From: Micrococcaceae bacterium
Lineage (GTDB): Bacteria; Actinomycetota; Actinomycetes; Actinomycetales; Micrococcaceae
Length of the DNA: 39,529 nucleotides
Reading direction: 5' to 3'
Assembly (NCBI GenBank): GCA_013393415.1
Contig: JABXHI010000047.1
Span: 1-39,529 of the forward strand
Shown piece after piece: positions 7,351-16,431 of this stretch (within the stretch, counting starts at the first letter, position 1; every line of letters starts with the position of its first letter). Below the pieces are notes generated by a model. That model did no database searches. It had not been told where the DNA came from and saw only the letters and a list, made by a program, of their open reading frames with translations. A program made the translations under genes and the position numbers.

Positions 7351-8559
7351 CTACCCAGCGGCCCGCTCCAGGCCGTTGCGCACGGCATCGCTCAACAAGT
7401 CAGGAATAACTGGTGTGCCGTCGTTGATTTCGATGAGGTCCATGGTTTCTAACTGGCGCAAGCGTGGAATCAGGACTGAATCTGCATCGGTGTCTGATGC
7501 CTGACCCAGAACCAATTGCGCGGTGCGGACGGCTGCATCGGAGTCGGCATCATAGGTCAGCGTCTGGTGCACGTAGGTGGCCACGAGTTCTTCGGCCGCC
7601 TCGAGCTGGTCGACGTCTTCGAATCCAAAGTCCAGCGCCCGAGTCCCGGGTTGGACTTTGGTCGAGAGCATTTCGACAAACTCGAATTCTTGCAGTGCCG
7701 CCAGAAATGCCATCAGTTCGGGGATGCCCTGGGCAGAGGGCACGTGGCGCGTTGGTTGCGGCTCGGCCGGCACGCTCAGGTCAGTGTCAGAGGCGGGCGG
7801 ATCCACGGGATCTGGCTTCTTGGCGACACCCTCCGCGTCAATGCCGATGGTTGCCGCAACATCTTTGATATCTGCGCGTTTCGGTGCACCGGTCCCAGTC
7901 ACCGGGTGGGATTGACCCATCCACTGCTGAAATTCTTTCACTGCGGCCATGAATCGTGTTTCGACGATCGCGGTATAGCGTGCGCTCGAATCATTCTGGC
8001 TTTCGTCAGCCGAAAACGTGGGCTCGGCAGGTGCTTCTTCAACGACTGGTTCGGGGGCTTCTTCTGCGGCGTCGGAAGGTGTAGCAGACGCTGCGGGGGC
8101 TACCGGTGTGTTGACTTTCTTGCCGGGCAACAGGTCATCCATGACGATTTCGAATGACTCGTCACGGTGGGCGGCCAATGCCGTCAGAGTTGCGGTCACC
8201 ATGTACGCACCGGCACGTGCTACTGCGGATTCAGGGTTGCGGCGCAACAGGCTCTCGGCGGAGCGCAGTGCGCGACCTTTGCGGGCCAGCGCTTCCAGCG
8301 TAGGGGTGAGGTTGCCTGCTGAGCTCGGGATCTCGCTCTGGACGACACGGGCTGCACCATGCTGGAATTCATTGCGGGCATACCACGCATCGAGATGCGC
8401 CAGAGCCACTCCGGCCAGCTGTTGGTTGCTAGGAATACTCTCGGTGGCCTCAGGGCCAATGGATCCGAGAAGCTCCTCGGCTGCGGGATATTGTTGGGCA
8501 TGTACTGCCTGGGCAATTTCTCGCAGCGTATTCATGGTGCGTGCGCGTTCATCACTCAC
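7351..8559 (-). CDS. Hypothetical protein, 402 aa, with a disordered middle
   Basis: I do not recognise this protein. Residues 1-150 are mainly helical, alanine-rich and repeat-like (about LARKGRALRSAESLLRR), reminiscent of helical-repeat scaffolds. Residues 150-200 and 235-275 are Pro/Ala/Glu-rich and probably disordered. The C-terminal 120 residues are helical and acidic (FEDVDQLEAAEELVATYVHQ). No signal peptide or membrane segment is visible, so it should be cytoplasmic. The chosen start is the GTG at 8559 with a GGAG site about 11 nt upstream; the internal ATG at 8535 lacks a site. It stands alone, convergent with actP and separated from it by a terminator. Codon use looks like that of its neighbours. 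Confidence 0.72.
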   Translation of the reverse strand: MSDERARTMNTLREIAQAVHAQQYPAAEELLGSIGPEATESIPSNQQLAGVALAHLDAWYARNEFQHGAARVVQSEIPSSAGNLTPTLEALARKGRALRSAESLLRRNPESAVARAGAYMVTATLTALAAHRDESFEIVMDDLLPGKKVNTPVAPAASATPSDAAEEAPEPVVEEAPAEPTFSADESQNDSSARYTAIVETRFMAAVKEFQQWMGQSHPVTGTGAPKRADIKDVAATIGIDAEGVAKKPDPVDPPASDTDLSVPAEPQPTRHVPSAQGIPELMAFLAALQEFEFVEMLSTKVQPGTRALDFGFEDVDQLEAAEELVATYVHQTLTYDADSDAAVRTAQLVLGQASDTDADSVLIPRLRQLETMDLIEINDGTPVIPDLLSDAVRNGLERAAG

Positions 8560-8743
8560 GGGGATATCAGCTCCAAATTTTTATCGGTTAACCGCTACAT
8601 CGGCATGGGTCTAAGGTGACGGTACCAAAAATACTGCGCAAATTTGCGGTGAACGACCCGGTCTCAACGAGACTATGACGCCAAAGTGGGCAGCGTCACG
8701 CAATGGCACACTGGATTGGTTGGCGCGTTGTTAGCCACCGTCG

Positions 8744-9281
8744 TTACCCGGTGCCGCCCACCGGCCCTGGGTAGTGCGACCGCGGAAGGAACGCAACGAG
8801 CAGCACCATGGCGGCGTAGCTGACTCCAACCAGTAAAGAACTGATCATGACCACGTTGGTTGAGGCTGTATCACCCACAAAAGGCAAAACCTGACTTAAC
8901 GGGGACGGCACCGGGCGCTGCTGGGTGGCTCCACCAATGGCGAGGACACTCAGCGAAAACGCGACCCAGTGCACAGAAAATACTGCGGTCACAGCACTGG
9001 GCGAATGACGGAACCCTCGTTTTTTTGAGGATGCATCTCGGCAACCACCCCAGGACCCCAGCCAGCGGAATGACGATCACGGCCGAGAGCATCAAAAATA
9101 GCCTTTCCGCACCGCCCGGTAGTGCGGCTTTGGTCGTGATCACGATTATCGGCAACAACCATACGACCCATAGCCAAAGAACCCAGGTCCCCCGGTTTAT
9201 CGCGGCTACACGCTGCGTATTTGCCGACAGTGGTGGCGCGGCGCCATCCGGATACGTCCTGGCGTCAGTTGGGTCATGCAT
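8744..9281 (-). pseudogene. Membrane protein gene, frameshifted paralog of the gene at 9354
   Basis: The first part reads from the ATG at 9281 (GGAAGGG site upstream) as MHDPTDARTYPDGAAPP... to LGWLPRCILKK, closely parallel to the neighbouring gene's LGWLPRFILKK. At a run of seven A residues on the coding strand (9020-9026) the frame slips. Removing one A restores KKRGFRHSPSAV and continues in the second frame through VHWVAFSLSVLAIGG to the stop at 8744, again parallel to the paralog. Repaired, it would encode about 179 residues with four or so membrane segments of unknown function. The lesion is a single-base homopolymer indel: real decay, phase variation or a sequencing error are all possible. 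Confidence 0.75.
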
Positions 9282-9353
9282 ATTCTACCCTTCCAGGGGG
9301 GTGAGTTGGGCCAAAGTATTGATCATTCAAGACATTGTCTCCTCCGGTGACCG

Positions 9354-9983
9354 CTAATTCCCCAGTGCTTGTACGACGAGCCCCAAAGTGATCATGGCGA
9401 CGGGTGTCGTCAGCATCGTCAACAATGTAACCCACGAACGTGTGCGCGCTTGCGTTTGTCGTTCCGTCATACTCGCCAGCAAAATCAGCACAATGTAACT
9501 CACGACGACCAGCAAGAAACCTATACCTGATATCGCATTGCTGGCGTCTCGAGCAATGAACGGCAAAACCTGGCCCAGCGGTGACGGCACGTGTGTCACA
9601 TCAACGGTCACCACCGAGCCGTTGATTGCCAAGATGCTCATGGCAAATGCCCACCAGTGGACGTGGAAAACCGCACTCACGGCGCTCGGAGAATAGCGGA
9701 ACCCGCGCTTTTTCAAAATGAAGCGCGGTAACCACCCCAAACATCCAGCACCCACGATGACGAACGGGGTGAAGACCATGAAGAAGAGTTTTTCCGTACC
9801 GCCCGGGGCAAGATATTTGATCGCTGTGGTCACCAGGGGCACACCCCACACGACCCACAGCCAGATATTCCAGGTGAAGCGGTTCAGTGCAGCGACGTTC
9901 GGTTGCTGCCACACAAGACCAGGCGGCGGTGGCGGCGGTGGAGTGCTTCGAGGGTGCATCCTGTTATCGCCTGGTGTGTACAT
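9354..9983 (-). CDS. Membrane protein of unknown function with polyproline N-terminus
   Basis: This 209-residue protein is intact. It has a short hydrophilic N-terminus with eight prolines in a row (about residues 15-22), then five likely membrane segments (about 37-57, 67-87, 105-123, 145-170 and 185-205). Between segments 2 and 3 lies a basic loop, LPRFILKKRGFR. The start ATG at 9983 has a GGGAG site. It is 72 bp upstream of a closely related but frameshifted copy, so the pair arose by tandem duplication. No family was recognised and there are no conserved polar residues in the membrane segments to suggest transport. Confidence 0.75.
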   Translation of the reverse strand: MYTPGDNRMHPRSTPPPPPPPGLVWQQPNVAALNRFTWNIWLWVVWGVPLVTTAIKYLAPGGTEKLFFMVFTPFVIVGAGCLGWLPRFILKKRGFRYSPSAVSAVFHVHWWAFAMSILAINGSVVTVDVTHVPSPLGQVLPFIARDASNAISGIGFLLVVVSYIVLILLASMTERQTQARTRSWVTLLTMLTTPVAMITLGLVVQALGN

Positions 9984-10129
9984 ACGGTCTCCCGAGTCGT
10001 TTCTAAAACACGCGTTCTAGCTCCAGTATGCGCTACCAGGCTCGTGCTCGCTGCACACTCGCCGACATCCTCATATTTGCCAGTAGAACACTGATGCTTC
10101 CACTGCCAAATCATTCACGCGCTACCACG

Positions 10130-11554
10130 TCACCGAGCCGCTGAGTCAGCAACCTGCTGCAAAAGACCCAACCAGACTTCTGATGCTGTTGGAAATGCGG
10201 GGACGGCATGCTGCAGGATCGACACGGGCACGTCGGCAGTGATCGCAATGGTCGCGGCATGCAACATCTCTGCGGTTTCGGGGCCCATAAGCGTCGCGCC
10301 GATCAGGCAATCGGTTGCCGTATCCACCACGATTTTGGCTCGCCCAACAACATCGTCACGCAACAGTGCCGCCCCGGCGACATCTGCGAAATTAGCCTCA
10401 GCCGTGATGACGTCATAACCGGCTTCGCGCGCGGCCTCCTCGCTGAGTCCCACGAATGCGATTTGCGGATCGGTGAAGACCACCTGCGGTGTGGGCGGTT
10501 CAGTGTCGGTATTATCGGCATCGGGAGCCTCGGCGCTGTGAATGAACCGTGCGGCGAATTGTCGTGATTGGTATTTGCCCATGTGGGTGAGCTGGTGTTT
10601 CCCACCGGCATCGCCCAACGCGTGCAGCCAGTCCGGCGTGCGTTCTTCCAGCACATCGTCAACACTTAGCCCGACGGAGGCAAGGTTGATCGAGTCCAGG
10701 GCGGGCCGTTGTCCGGTGGCCAACAGTAATTCGTCGGCCTCGATGCTGGCAGAGGCGGTGCGCACCGTAATTGGTCCGCCTTTGATCATCCCCAGGCCCT
10801 GGTCCATGCCCTCTGGACGTCGGGCTTGCACAGCCTCGGTGTAGAACTGAATGTCTACCCCGGACTGTTCGAGCTGTTCGGTCAAAATATCGGAGACGAA
10901 TGGCTCAAAACCGGTGAGCAGTGAGCCTTCGCGGATCAGCATGGTCACCTTCGAGCCAAGGGCTGACATCCAGCTTGCCGCTTCGCAAGCAACCGGTCCC
11001 CCACCAATAATGATGAGGCGCGGCGGCACATCCTGCACTGCGGTGGCGTCCTGCGAGTCCCACACGGGGATACCTTCGAAGACCGGCGGGATATTGGGTG
11101 CGGTCCCGGTGGTGATCACGACGGCTCGCTCGGCCTGCAGTGAGCGCGTTGAACCATCGGATGCGTGGACTTCTACGGATTTTTCCCCGGTGAGTCGTCC
11201 ATGGCCGCGCACTACGGTGACCCCGGATTCTTCCAGAGCCTGTTTTTGTGCCGAGTCATCATAGTGGGACACTTGGGCGTTGCGTCGGGCCAGCAAATCA
11301 TCGGCCACTACACTGGCAGATTGCACACCGCCCAGGTGCTGGCTTTCGTGGGCCACTTGAATGGGGTGAAGCAACGCTTTGGACGGTTTGCACGCGTAAT
11401 AGGCGCAATCGCCGCCGACAAGGTCGTGTTCAACGATGGCTGTGCCCATTCCTTCGGCTGCGACGGCCTGGGCGAGGACTTCGCCAATGGGGCCTGCACC
11501 GATCACGATGAGTTCGTAGTGATGTTCGGAAGAAGACGCTGTTGCAGAAGTCAT
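10130..11554 (-). CDS. FAD-dependent pyridine nucleotide-disulfide oxidoreductase (Lpd/MerA-like)
   Basis: This 474-residue protein has an FAD-binding GxGxxG (residues 19-24), a redox pair C50/C55 in GGDCAYYACKPSK, and a second Rossmann motif (IIIGGGPVACEAA) for NAD(P)H at about 180-192. An ATGQRPAL motif and a C-terminal dimerisation domain follow. In lipoamide dehydrogenase and glutathione reductase the C-terminal motif is HPT.SE with a catalytic His-Glu pair; here it is FPTASE, so the base His is replaced by Phe. This places it in a side branch that includes MerA-like and uncharacterised actinobacterial reductases. It may reduce a small-molecule or quinone substrate rather than dihydrolipoamide. 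It is a lone gene with a good AAGGAG site before the ATG at 11554, and no 2-oxoacid dehydrogenase genes lie near it. Confidence 0.88.
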   Translation of the reverse strand: MTSATASSSEHHYELIVIGAGPIGEVLAQAVAAEGMGTAIVEHDLVGGDCAYYACKPSKALLHPIQVAHESQHLGGVQSASVVADDLLARRNAQVSHYDDSAQKQALEESGVTVVRGHGRLTGEKSVEVHASDGSTRSLQAERAVVITTGTAPNIPPVFEGIPVWDSQDATAVQDVPPRLIIIGGGPVACEAASWMSALGSKVTMLIREGSLLTGFEPFVSDILTEQLEQSGVDIQFYTEAVQARRPEGMDQGLGMIKGGPITVRTASASIEADELLLATGQRPALDSINLASVGLSVDDVLEERTPDWLHALGDAGGKHQLTHMGKYQSRQFAARFIHSAEAPDADNTDTEPPTPQVVFTDPQIAFVGLSEEAAREAGYDVITAEANFADVAGAALLRDDVVGRAKIVVDTATDCLIGATLMGPETAEMLHAATIAITADVPVSILQHAVPAFPTASEVWLGLLQQVADSAAR

Positions 11555-11727
11555 GAAACACTCCTTAAGTGCTATCGCGTTGGATAGCGGACGGCAGGGT
11601 TCTGCATAGTTCCATCCTGATCACCTTTCGGTTGATTCGTCTACCCCTGCAGCCCGTGTGTACGACACCGGCACTAGCCACTGGTCGTGTCACGGTGGAG
11701 AATATAAGGGGAAGGGAGTTGATCATC

Positions 11728-11859
11728 ATGACGAAACATAAGAAAGAGCAAGAAGACTACATTGACGACGCGCACCCGGATGAGGACCGCGAGGACGCGG
11801 TGGTCGATGAACAAGGGGAAGAATCCTTCCCGGCCTCGGATCCGCCCGCAAATTTCTAA
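11728..11859 (+). CDS. Small acidic protein (43 aa) with ESFPASDPPA motif
   Basis: The ATG at 11728 follows a GGGAG site and encodes 43 residues: a short basic start (MTKHKKEQ), a strongly acidic middle, and the C-terminal motif ESFPASDPPANF. This short motif recurs in small uncharacterised proteins of many bacteria. Its TAA overlaps the ATG of the deaminase (TAATG), indicating translational coupling. No catalytic residues or membrane segment are present and it is probably disordered and soluble. Its function is unknown. Confidence 0.75.
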   Translation: MTKHKKEQEDYIDDAHPDEDREDAVVDEQGEESFPASDPPANF

Positions 11860-12347
11860 TGCCTCTCAATTCGCAAGACCATCGATTCCTGCAGCGGTGC
11901 GTTGAGTTAGCGCGCGAGGCTCTTGAATATGGTGATGAACCGTTTGGCTCGGTACTCGTGGATGCTCACGGCGAGGAGCTCTTTGCTGATCGCAACCGGG
12001 TGTCGGGTGGCGACCATACCCGCCATCCGGAATTTGCCATCGCCCGGTGGGCGGCCGAGAATCTGGCTCCCGAACAACGCGCTCACGCCACGGTATATAC
12101 CTCCGGGGAGCATTGCCCAATGTGTTCGGCAGCCCATGCCTGGGTGGGGCTGGGCCGTATTGTGTATGCGAGCAGCAGTGCCCAACTGCGCCAGTGGCAC
12201 AACCAATGGGGCGTCGACGCCGGGCCGGTCGCACCGCTGCCCATTACCACGATCGCCCCACAGGTTGAGGTTGCTGGCCCAGATGCCGAGCTGAGTGAAC
12301 AGGTCCGCGCACTCCAAGCTCGGCTCCACGGCATCGACGACGCCTGA
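11859..12347 (+). CDS. Nucleoside/guanine deaminase-like protein (CDA superfamily)
   Basis: This 162-residue protein has the zinc-dependent deaminase signature: H56-P-E58 and C86-P-M-C89, preceded by PFGSVLVD (about 28-35). H56, C86 and C89 should bind zinc and E58 should act as proton shuttle. The HPE...CPMC spacing and the C-terminal half point to the guanine deaminase/tRNA-adenosine deaminase-like branch (COG0590). It is too unlike TadA to be called that, lacking the usual HAE. It probably hydrolyses an exocyclic amino group of a free purine or related base in the cytoplasm. The start overlaps the stop of the small acidic protein, so it has no separate ribosome site. Confidence 0.85.
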   Translation: MPLNSQDHRFLQRCVELAREALEYGDEPFGSVLVDAHGEELFADRNRVSGGDHTRHPEFAIARWAAENLAPEQRAHATVYTSGEHCPMCSAAHAWVGLGRIVYASSSAQLRQWHNQWGVDAGPVAPLPITTIAPQVEVAGPDAELSEQVRALQARLHGIDDA

Positions 12348-12371
12348 CCGCATCCGCCGATAGAAGCGGGT

Positions 12372-12851
12372 TTAGGCTACTTGCACACCGGCGGCCAGCA
12401 TGGCATCGCGGACGACCTTGCCGATGCGTTTCTGCGCTGCGGCGTCGCCGTCGAGAATTGAGCTCAGGCCGCCCCGGTAGGTGCCATCCACGCTCGTGGT
12501 GCGTCCGGCCCACAGCAATTGGCTCAACTCGATGTGATGCACCTGCGGGTCGTTCGAGACCACGTGCTGAGCTTCCCGAATCTCGGCTTCTTGCTGTTGG
12601 GTGTGCGCTGTGGCTGAGGCAGAACCCAGTCCGGCCAAGATGAGTTTGCCGGTCGGTGCCATCAGTGTGATGGCACCGGAGAGCTTACTCATCTTGAGTT
12701 GAAGCTGCCCCGGAACCGCGTCAAGCAGCACCTCATCAGTTGAGGCGACGTGGATCCGAGCGGGTGAGATCGTCACGACGACGGGCGTAGATTTCGACGT
12801 CATCATGCGTGCGTAATGATAGAGGCCGATCTTCATGGGTGTAGCCGACAC
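12372..12851 (-). CDS. Hypothetical protein, 159 aa
   Basis: This small soluble protein was not recognised. Residues 20-75 alternate hydrophobic and polar residues (PVVVTISPARIHVAS, then GAITLMAPTGKLILAGLG), as in a beta-barrel such as a PH-like fold; the C-terminal half is helical. The start taken is the GTG at 12851, which has a GAAGGGA site at good distance; the ATG five codons later has none. It converges with the deaminase and follows poxB in the same direction, 38 bp apart, so it may share that transcript. Confidence 0.65.
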   Translation of the reverse strand: MSATPMKIGLYHYARMMTSKSTPVVVTISPARIHVASTDEVLLDAVPGQLQLKMSKLSGAITLMAPTGKLILAGLGSASATAHTQQQEAEIREAQHVVSNDPQVHHIELSQLLWAGRTTSVDGTYRGGLSSILDGDAAAQKRIGKVVRDAMLAAGVQVA

Positions 12852-12888
12852 GTGGTGTCCCTTCGATAGGTTTTTGCTACAGCGGATA

Positions 12889-14610
12889 TTACAGGATGTG
12901 GCGCAAATTGACGCGAGCCAAGTCGACCAGTTCAGATCCTTGACCGCTCATAACGGTCCTCAGGGCATACAGAGAGAAGCCTTTGACCTGTTCCGCGGTG
13001 ATTGACGGGGGCATCGAAAGTTCTTGGCGTTCGGTCACCACATCCAGAAGCGCTGGACCGTCATGCGCTAAGAATTCGTCGACGGCTTTGGGCAGGTCTT
13101 TGCTGCGCTCGACATGCTTGCCCCAAATACCCAGCGCCTCGGCGACCTTGGCATAGTCGGGGTTCTCCAGATCCGTGGCAAACGGCACGAACCCACCGGC
13201 CTTCATTTCCAGTTCGATGAAGTTCAACGACGAGTTATTGTAGACCACGATCTTGACGGGCAGATTGTGTTCGCGCACGGTCAACAACTCACCCATCAAC
13301 ATGCCCAGTCCACCATCACCGGCAAGAGAAATCACCTGCCGCTGCGGGTCACTAGCCTGTGCCCCAATGCCCAACGTCAGAGCATTGGCCATGGAACCGT
13401 GGGCAAACGAGCCGATGACACGACGATCTTTCGTGGTCGTGATGTACCGGGACGCGTAAATGACTGGCGAGCCGACATCGGGAATGAACACCGCATCGTC
13501 TGTGGCACGCTCATCGATGACTTTGGTCAGGTGCTGGGGATGAATGGGACGCGAGCCCCGCGACGGCCGTGCCAAATCGTCGAGCCGTTCACGAGTTTTG
13601 GTGTAGTGGTCACGCATTTTGGACAGATGCCGCGAGGATTTCGCCGGCGTCAGCAACCCTACGAGTTCACGCAGCGTATCTTTTGCGGTACCCACCAGCG
13701 GCACTTCGACCGGCGTCCGCTTGCCAATCTGTTCACCGCGACTATCAATTTGGATGACCGGCACGTCTTGCGGGTAGAACTGTTTATAGGGCAAATCAGT
13801 GCCCACCATCAACAAGGCTTCGGCATCGATCATGGCCCGGTAGCCGGATGCGAAGCCCAGCAGCCCCGTCATACCGACGTCATAGGGATTGTCGTATTCG
13901 ACGTGTTCCTTGCCCCGCATCGCATGGACGATGGGGGCCTGCAGCAGTTCGGCAACTTCGAGTAATTCGTCGTGGGCGCCGGCAACCCCTGCACCGGCCA
14001 GGATGGTCACTTTCTTGCAACCATTCAATAAGTCGGCGGCCTGATTCAGCTCTCCGACGGCGGGCAGGATGCGTGACTGTGTTGCGCGGATAATTTCGGG
14101 TTTCGCCTCGGGCAGCTCAGTCACAAACATCGACGCGCTGATCACAAGCACGGCCACACCGCGCTGTTCGACGGCGGCACGCATGGCGATCGGCAGGATT
14201 CTTGGAAGCTGACCAATGTCGCTAATGTGTTCGACGTAGACGCTGCATTCGCGGAAGAGTTCTTGGGGATGCGTTTCTTGGAAGTAGCCGGTTCCAATTT
14301 CGTCGGCCGGGATGTGGGCGGCAATAGCTAACACCGGCACACGGGAACGCTGGGCGTCATACAGTCCATTAATGAGGTGGAGATTGCCCGGCCCTGCAGT
14401 ACCGGCTGCCACGGCAAGTTCACCGGTCATTTCGGCTTCGGCCGCCGCAGCGAATGCGCCGGCTTCTTCGTGACGAACGTTCATCCAGTCGATATCCGAG
14501 TTCCGCATTGCGTCGGTGAACCCGTTCAGCGAGTCCCCCGCGATACCCCAAATACGTTCAACATTATTGGCTTCAAAAGTAGAGATAAAATAATCGGCGA
14601 CGTTTGCCAC
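12889..14610 (-). CDS. poxB: Thiamine-diphosphate-dependent pyruvate dehydrogenase (quinone)/pyruvate oxidase
   Basis: This 573-residue enzyme has the three-domain layout of PoxB. The N-terminal ThDP pyrimidine-binding domain carries the catalytic Glu in NVRHEEAGAFAAAAEAE. A central FAD-binding domain (about 190-330) follows. The C-terminal domain has the ThDP/Mg motif GDGGLGMLMGELLTVREHNLP...NNSSLNF. It oxidises pyruvate to acetate and CO2, passing electrons to menaquinone at the membrane surface, or to oxygen if it is an oxidase. The length matches E. coli PoxB (572). The start is the GTG at 14610 with an AGGAGG site 4 nt before it; an in-frame extension to 14712 lacks a site and has no similarity. 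Acetate from this reaction is a natural substrate for the ActP carrier at 5631. Confidence 0.93.
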   Translation of the reverse strand: MANVADYFISTFEANNVERIWGIAGDSLNGFTDAMRNSDIDWMNVRHEEAGAFAAAAEAEMTGELAVAAGTAGPGNLHLINGLYDAQRSRVPVLAIAAHIPADEIGTGYFQETHPQELFRECSVYVEHISDIGQLPRILPIAMRAAVEQRGVAVLVISASMFVTELPEAKPEIIRATQSRILPAVGELNQAADLLNGCKKVTILAGAGVAGAHDELLEVAELLQAPIVHAMRGKEHVEYDNPYDVGMTGLLGFASGYRAMIDAEALLMVGTDLPYKQFYPQDVPVIQIDSRGEQIGKRTPVEVPLVGTAKDTLRELVGLLTPAKSSRHLSKMRDHYTKTRERLDDLARPSRGSRPIHPQHLTKVIDERATDDAVFIPDVGSPVIYASRYITTTKDRRVIGSFAHGSMANALTLGIGAQASDPQRQVISLAGDGGLGMLMGELLTVREHNLPVKIVVYNNSSLNFIELEMKAGGFVPFATDLENPDYAKVAEALGIWGKHVERSKDLPKAVDEFLAHDGPALLDVVTERQELSMPPSITAEQVKGFSLYALRTVMSGQGSELVDLARVNLRHIL

Positions 14611-14763
14611 AGTTCCTCCTACGATCGTGTGTTTCCAACCATACACCCGGCCCAAATCACACGGAACGCTCACCGCGCGCCGTCGTTCCAATGTTGACCA
14701 GCCGGGGTACAACCAAGAAGAATCGACAATCGAACAAACAACCTTGCAAGGAGTGACGTCACC

Positions 14764-15186
14764 ATGAAAATTTTGAGTTTCAGTCGTTTGCTAACTTTAG
14801 GTGCCGGTATAGCCATCGGGTATTACATGGGCAATCGAGAAGGCCGGGCTCAGGCCGAAGAAGCAGCTCGCCAAGCCCAGCAAACCATCCAGCAATTCTG
14901 GACTGACCCAAAAACCCAAGAGAAGGTGCACGAAGCCACCGGCTCCTTCAAGGACGCAGTCAAAGACAAAGCCCCATCGTTGGGTGGCATGGCAGAAAAA
15001 GCCGCCGATAAAATCGACAAGTCGACCGGCTATGGCGAAAGCAAGGACGCCGGCCACGCTGGTAGTCAGTACGCCGACCCCAACAACGACAAGGCCGGTC
15101 ATACCACTGTGGAGACCAACGGAGACGTCATCAGCGACCCATCCGAGGCCCTCGAAGACGAAGGTGGCACGACCGGCAGCCGCTAG
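14764..15186 (+). CDS. YtxH-like small protein with N-terminal membrane anchor
   Basis: This 140-residue protein starts with one hydrophobic segment (residues 6-22, RLLTLGAGIAIGYYMG). A helical, Lys/Glu/Ala-rich stretch (about 25-90) follows, then a hydrophilic, probably disordered tail. This resembles YtxH/YtjA-type proteins and other short gas-stress proteins that are membrane anchored with an amphipathic coiled coil. The ATG at 14764 has a good AAGGAG site. It is divergent from poxB, with about 150 bp between the starts, and ends 17 bp before a terminator. The biochemical function is unknown. Confidence 0.72.
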   Translation: MKILSFSRLLTLGAGIAIGYYMGNREGRAQAEEAARQAQQTIQQFWTDPKTQEKVHEATGSFKDAVKDKAPSLGGMAEKAADKIDKSTGYGESKDAGHAGSQYADPNNDKAGHTTVETNGDVISDPSEALEDEGGTTGSR

Positions 15187-15202
15187 TCATACTTCACTGA
15201 AT

Positions 15203-15240
15203 ACAACGGCCCGAACGGTTTCTCCCGTTTGGGCCGTTGT
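15203..15240 (+). terminator. Intrinsic terminator of the YtxH-like gene
   Basis: ACAACGGCCCGAACGG pairs with CCGTTTGGGCCGTTGT (16-bp stem with one G-T pair, 6-nt loop) and is followed by TGTCTGTC. It lies directly after the stop codon at 15186. Confidence 0.85.
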
Positions 15241-15303
15241 TGTCTGTCACCAGACTGTGGTGTCGAAACGTCGGCGGTTCATGCAATGTGCTTTGATGGA
15301 AAC

Positions 15304-16365
15304 GTGACGACGAATCGGGACTTGCGCCAACAGATGCAGGCACTATGGGCCACAGCTTGTTGTTTTGTGGTCGGTGCAGTCATCGGCACGGTCTTGTTGT
15401 GGGGTACGAACCACCCGTTTACCGGCTCGGGTCCGGTGACCCTTCGAACAGCGCTGATCGCAGCCGCGATCGCAAGTCCTGCGTTCGTTGTCAGTACACT
15501 ATTCTATCGCCGTGACGAAACGTCCCCGATGCCTCGTTGGCAGCGCGTAATTTCAAATGTGTCTTCGTTCGCAGTCATGCTGGCTCTCGGCGGGGTCACC
15601 GGTCTCGGTGTGCTCTTAGCCGGTCAGGTGTTGGCCACTGGACTTCAGGGTGTAGAGTTCGGCGCCATTGGTGGCGGCATACTCACTGGCGTTGCCGCAG
15701 GTTTTGGCGGCAGACTGTCGTTTCAAGCGGGCGTCGATTTGAGTACGCGGGATCTTTCCGCATTGCTGTTCGCCTTCTTAGTCATTGGGACCGTGTTCGC
15801 GATGACCACCGCAACAGACGCCACATGGTGGGAGCGGAATTTCTCACAGCTCGGAGCCGAAGGCGCCTGGGCCTTCAACGGCACCCTGATCATCGCGGGC
15901 CTACTCGTTGCCACTATTGGCTCCTACATTGGTCGAGACCTGCACCGATTGCTCAACGACGAAGCCATTGGGCACATCGCCGGGGTTGTCGCCGTCTGGG
16001 CGGGCGCAGGTTTAGCACTCACCGCCGTCGGATTGTTGCCGACCGATCAACTACCACTGGCACACAACATCGCTGCGTTCGCGATGTTGCTGCTGTTGGT
16101 CGGCGCCGCAGGGTACACCCAGTTCATACTCCCGGATCCACCGCCAGTGCTCAAAACAGTCACCACAATATTTATTGGGCTTGTCGCACTGTGCGTGGTG
16201 CTGACGTTCGTCTTTGCTGTGCTTTCGGTGACGGCGCTCGAGAGCATCGTCGTCGGACTCGCATTGTTATGGATGACCACACTCATTCGCGTCCTCGGGA
16301 TACTTGCCCCAACACAGTCGTTGCCATCGAAGAGACACCGCCTGTTGGTCCTCTCACAACGTTGA
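15304..16365 (+). CDS. Polytopic membrane protein of unknown function
   Basis: This protein of about 353 residues has roughly ten hydrophobic segments in pairs, spaced by short polar loops. It includes the Gly-rich stretch AIGGGILTGVAAGFGG and a conserved-looking WWERNFSQLG loop in the middle. The WWE.NFS.LG motif and topology are reminiscent of DUF998-type membrane proteins. No transporter signature was recognised. The start is uncertain: the GTG at 15304 gives a hydrophilic VTTNRDLRQQ N-terminus directly before helix 1. An in-frame ATG at 15229 would begin inside the upstream terminator and was rejected. Confidence 0.7.
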   Translation: MTTNRDLRQQMQALWATACCFVVGAVIGTVLLWGTNHPFTGSGPVTLRTALIAAAIASPAFVVSTLFYRRDETSPMPRWQRVISNVSSFAVMLALGGVTGLGVLLAGQVLATGLQGVEFGAIGGGILTGVAAGFGGRLSFQAGVDLSTRDLSALLFAFLVIGTVFAMTTATDATWWERNFSQLGAEGAWAFNGTLIIAGLLVATIGSYIGRDLHRLLNDEAIGHIAGVVAVWAGAGLALTAVGLLPTDQLPLAHNIAAFAMLLLLVGAAGYTQFILPDPPPVLKTVTTIFIGLVALCVVLTFVFAVLSVTALESIVVGLALLWMTTLIRVLGILAPTQSLPSKRHRLLVLSQR

Positions 16366-16431
16366 CATTGGAGACGTTGGACAGCTGGCGGATGGTTTGT
16401 TGGCCAGCCGCCGCGGGGCTGATTACTCCGC

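Noticed and set aside
15229..15303. A 25-residue extension of the membrane protein at 15304
   Set aside because: It starts inside the terminator hairpin of the previous gene and is Cys-rich without similarity.
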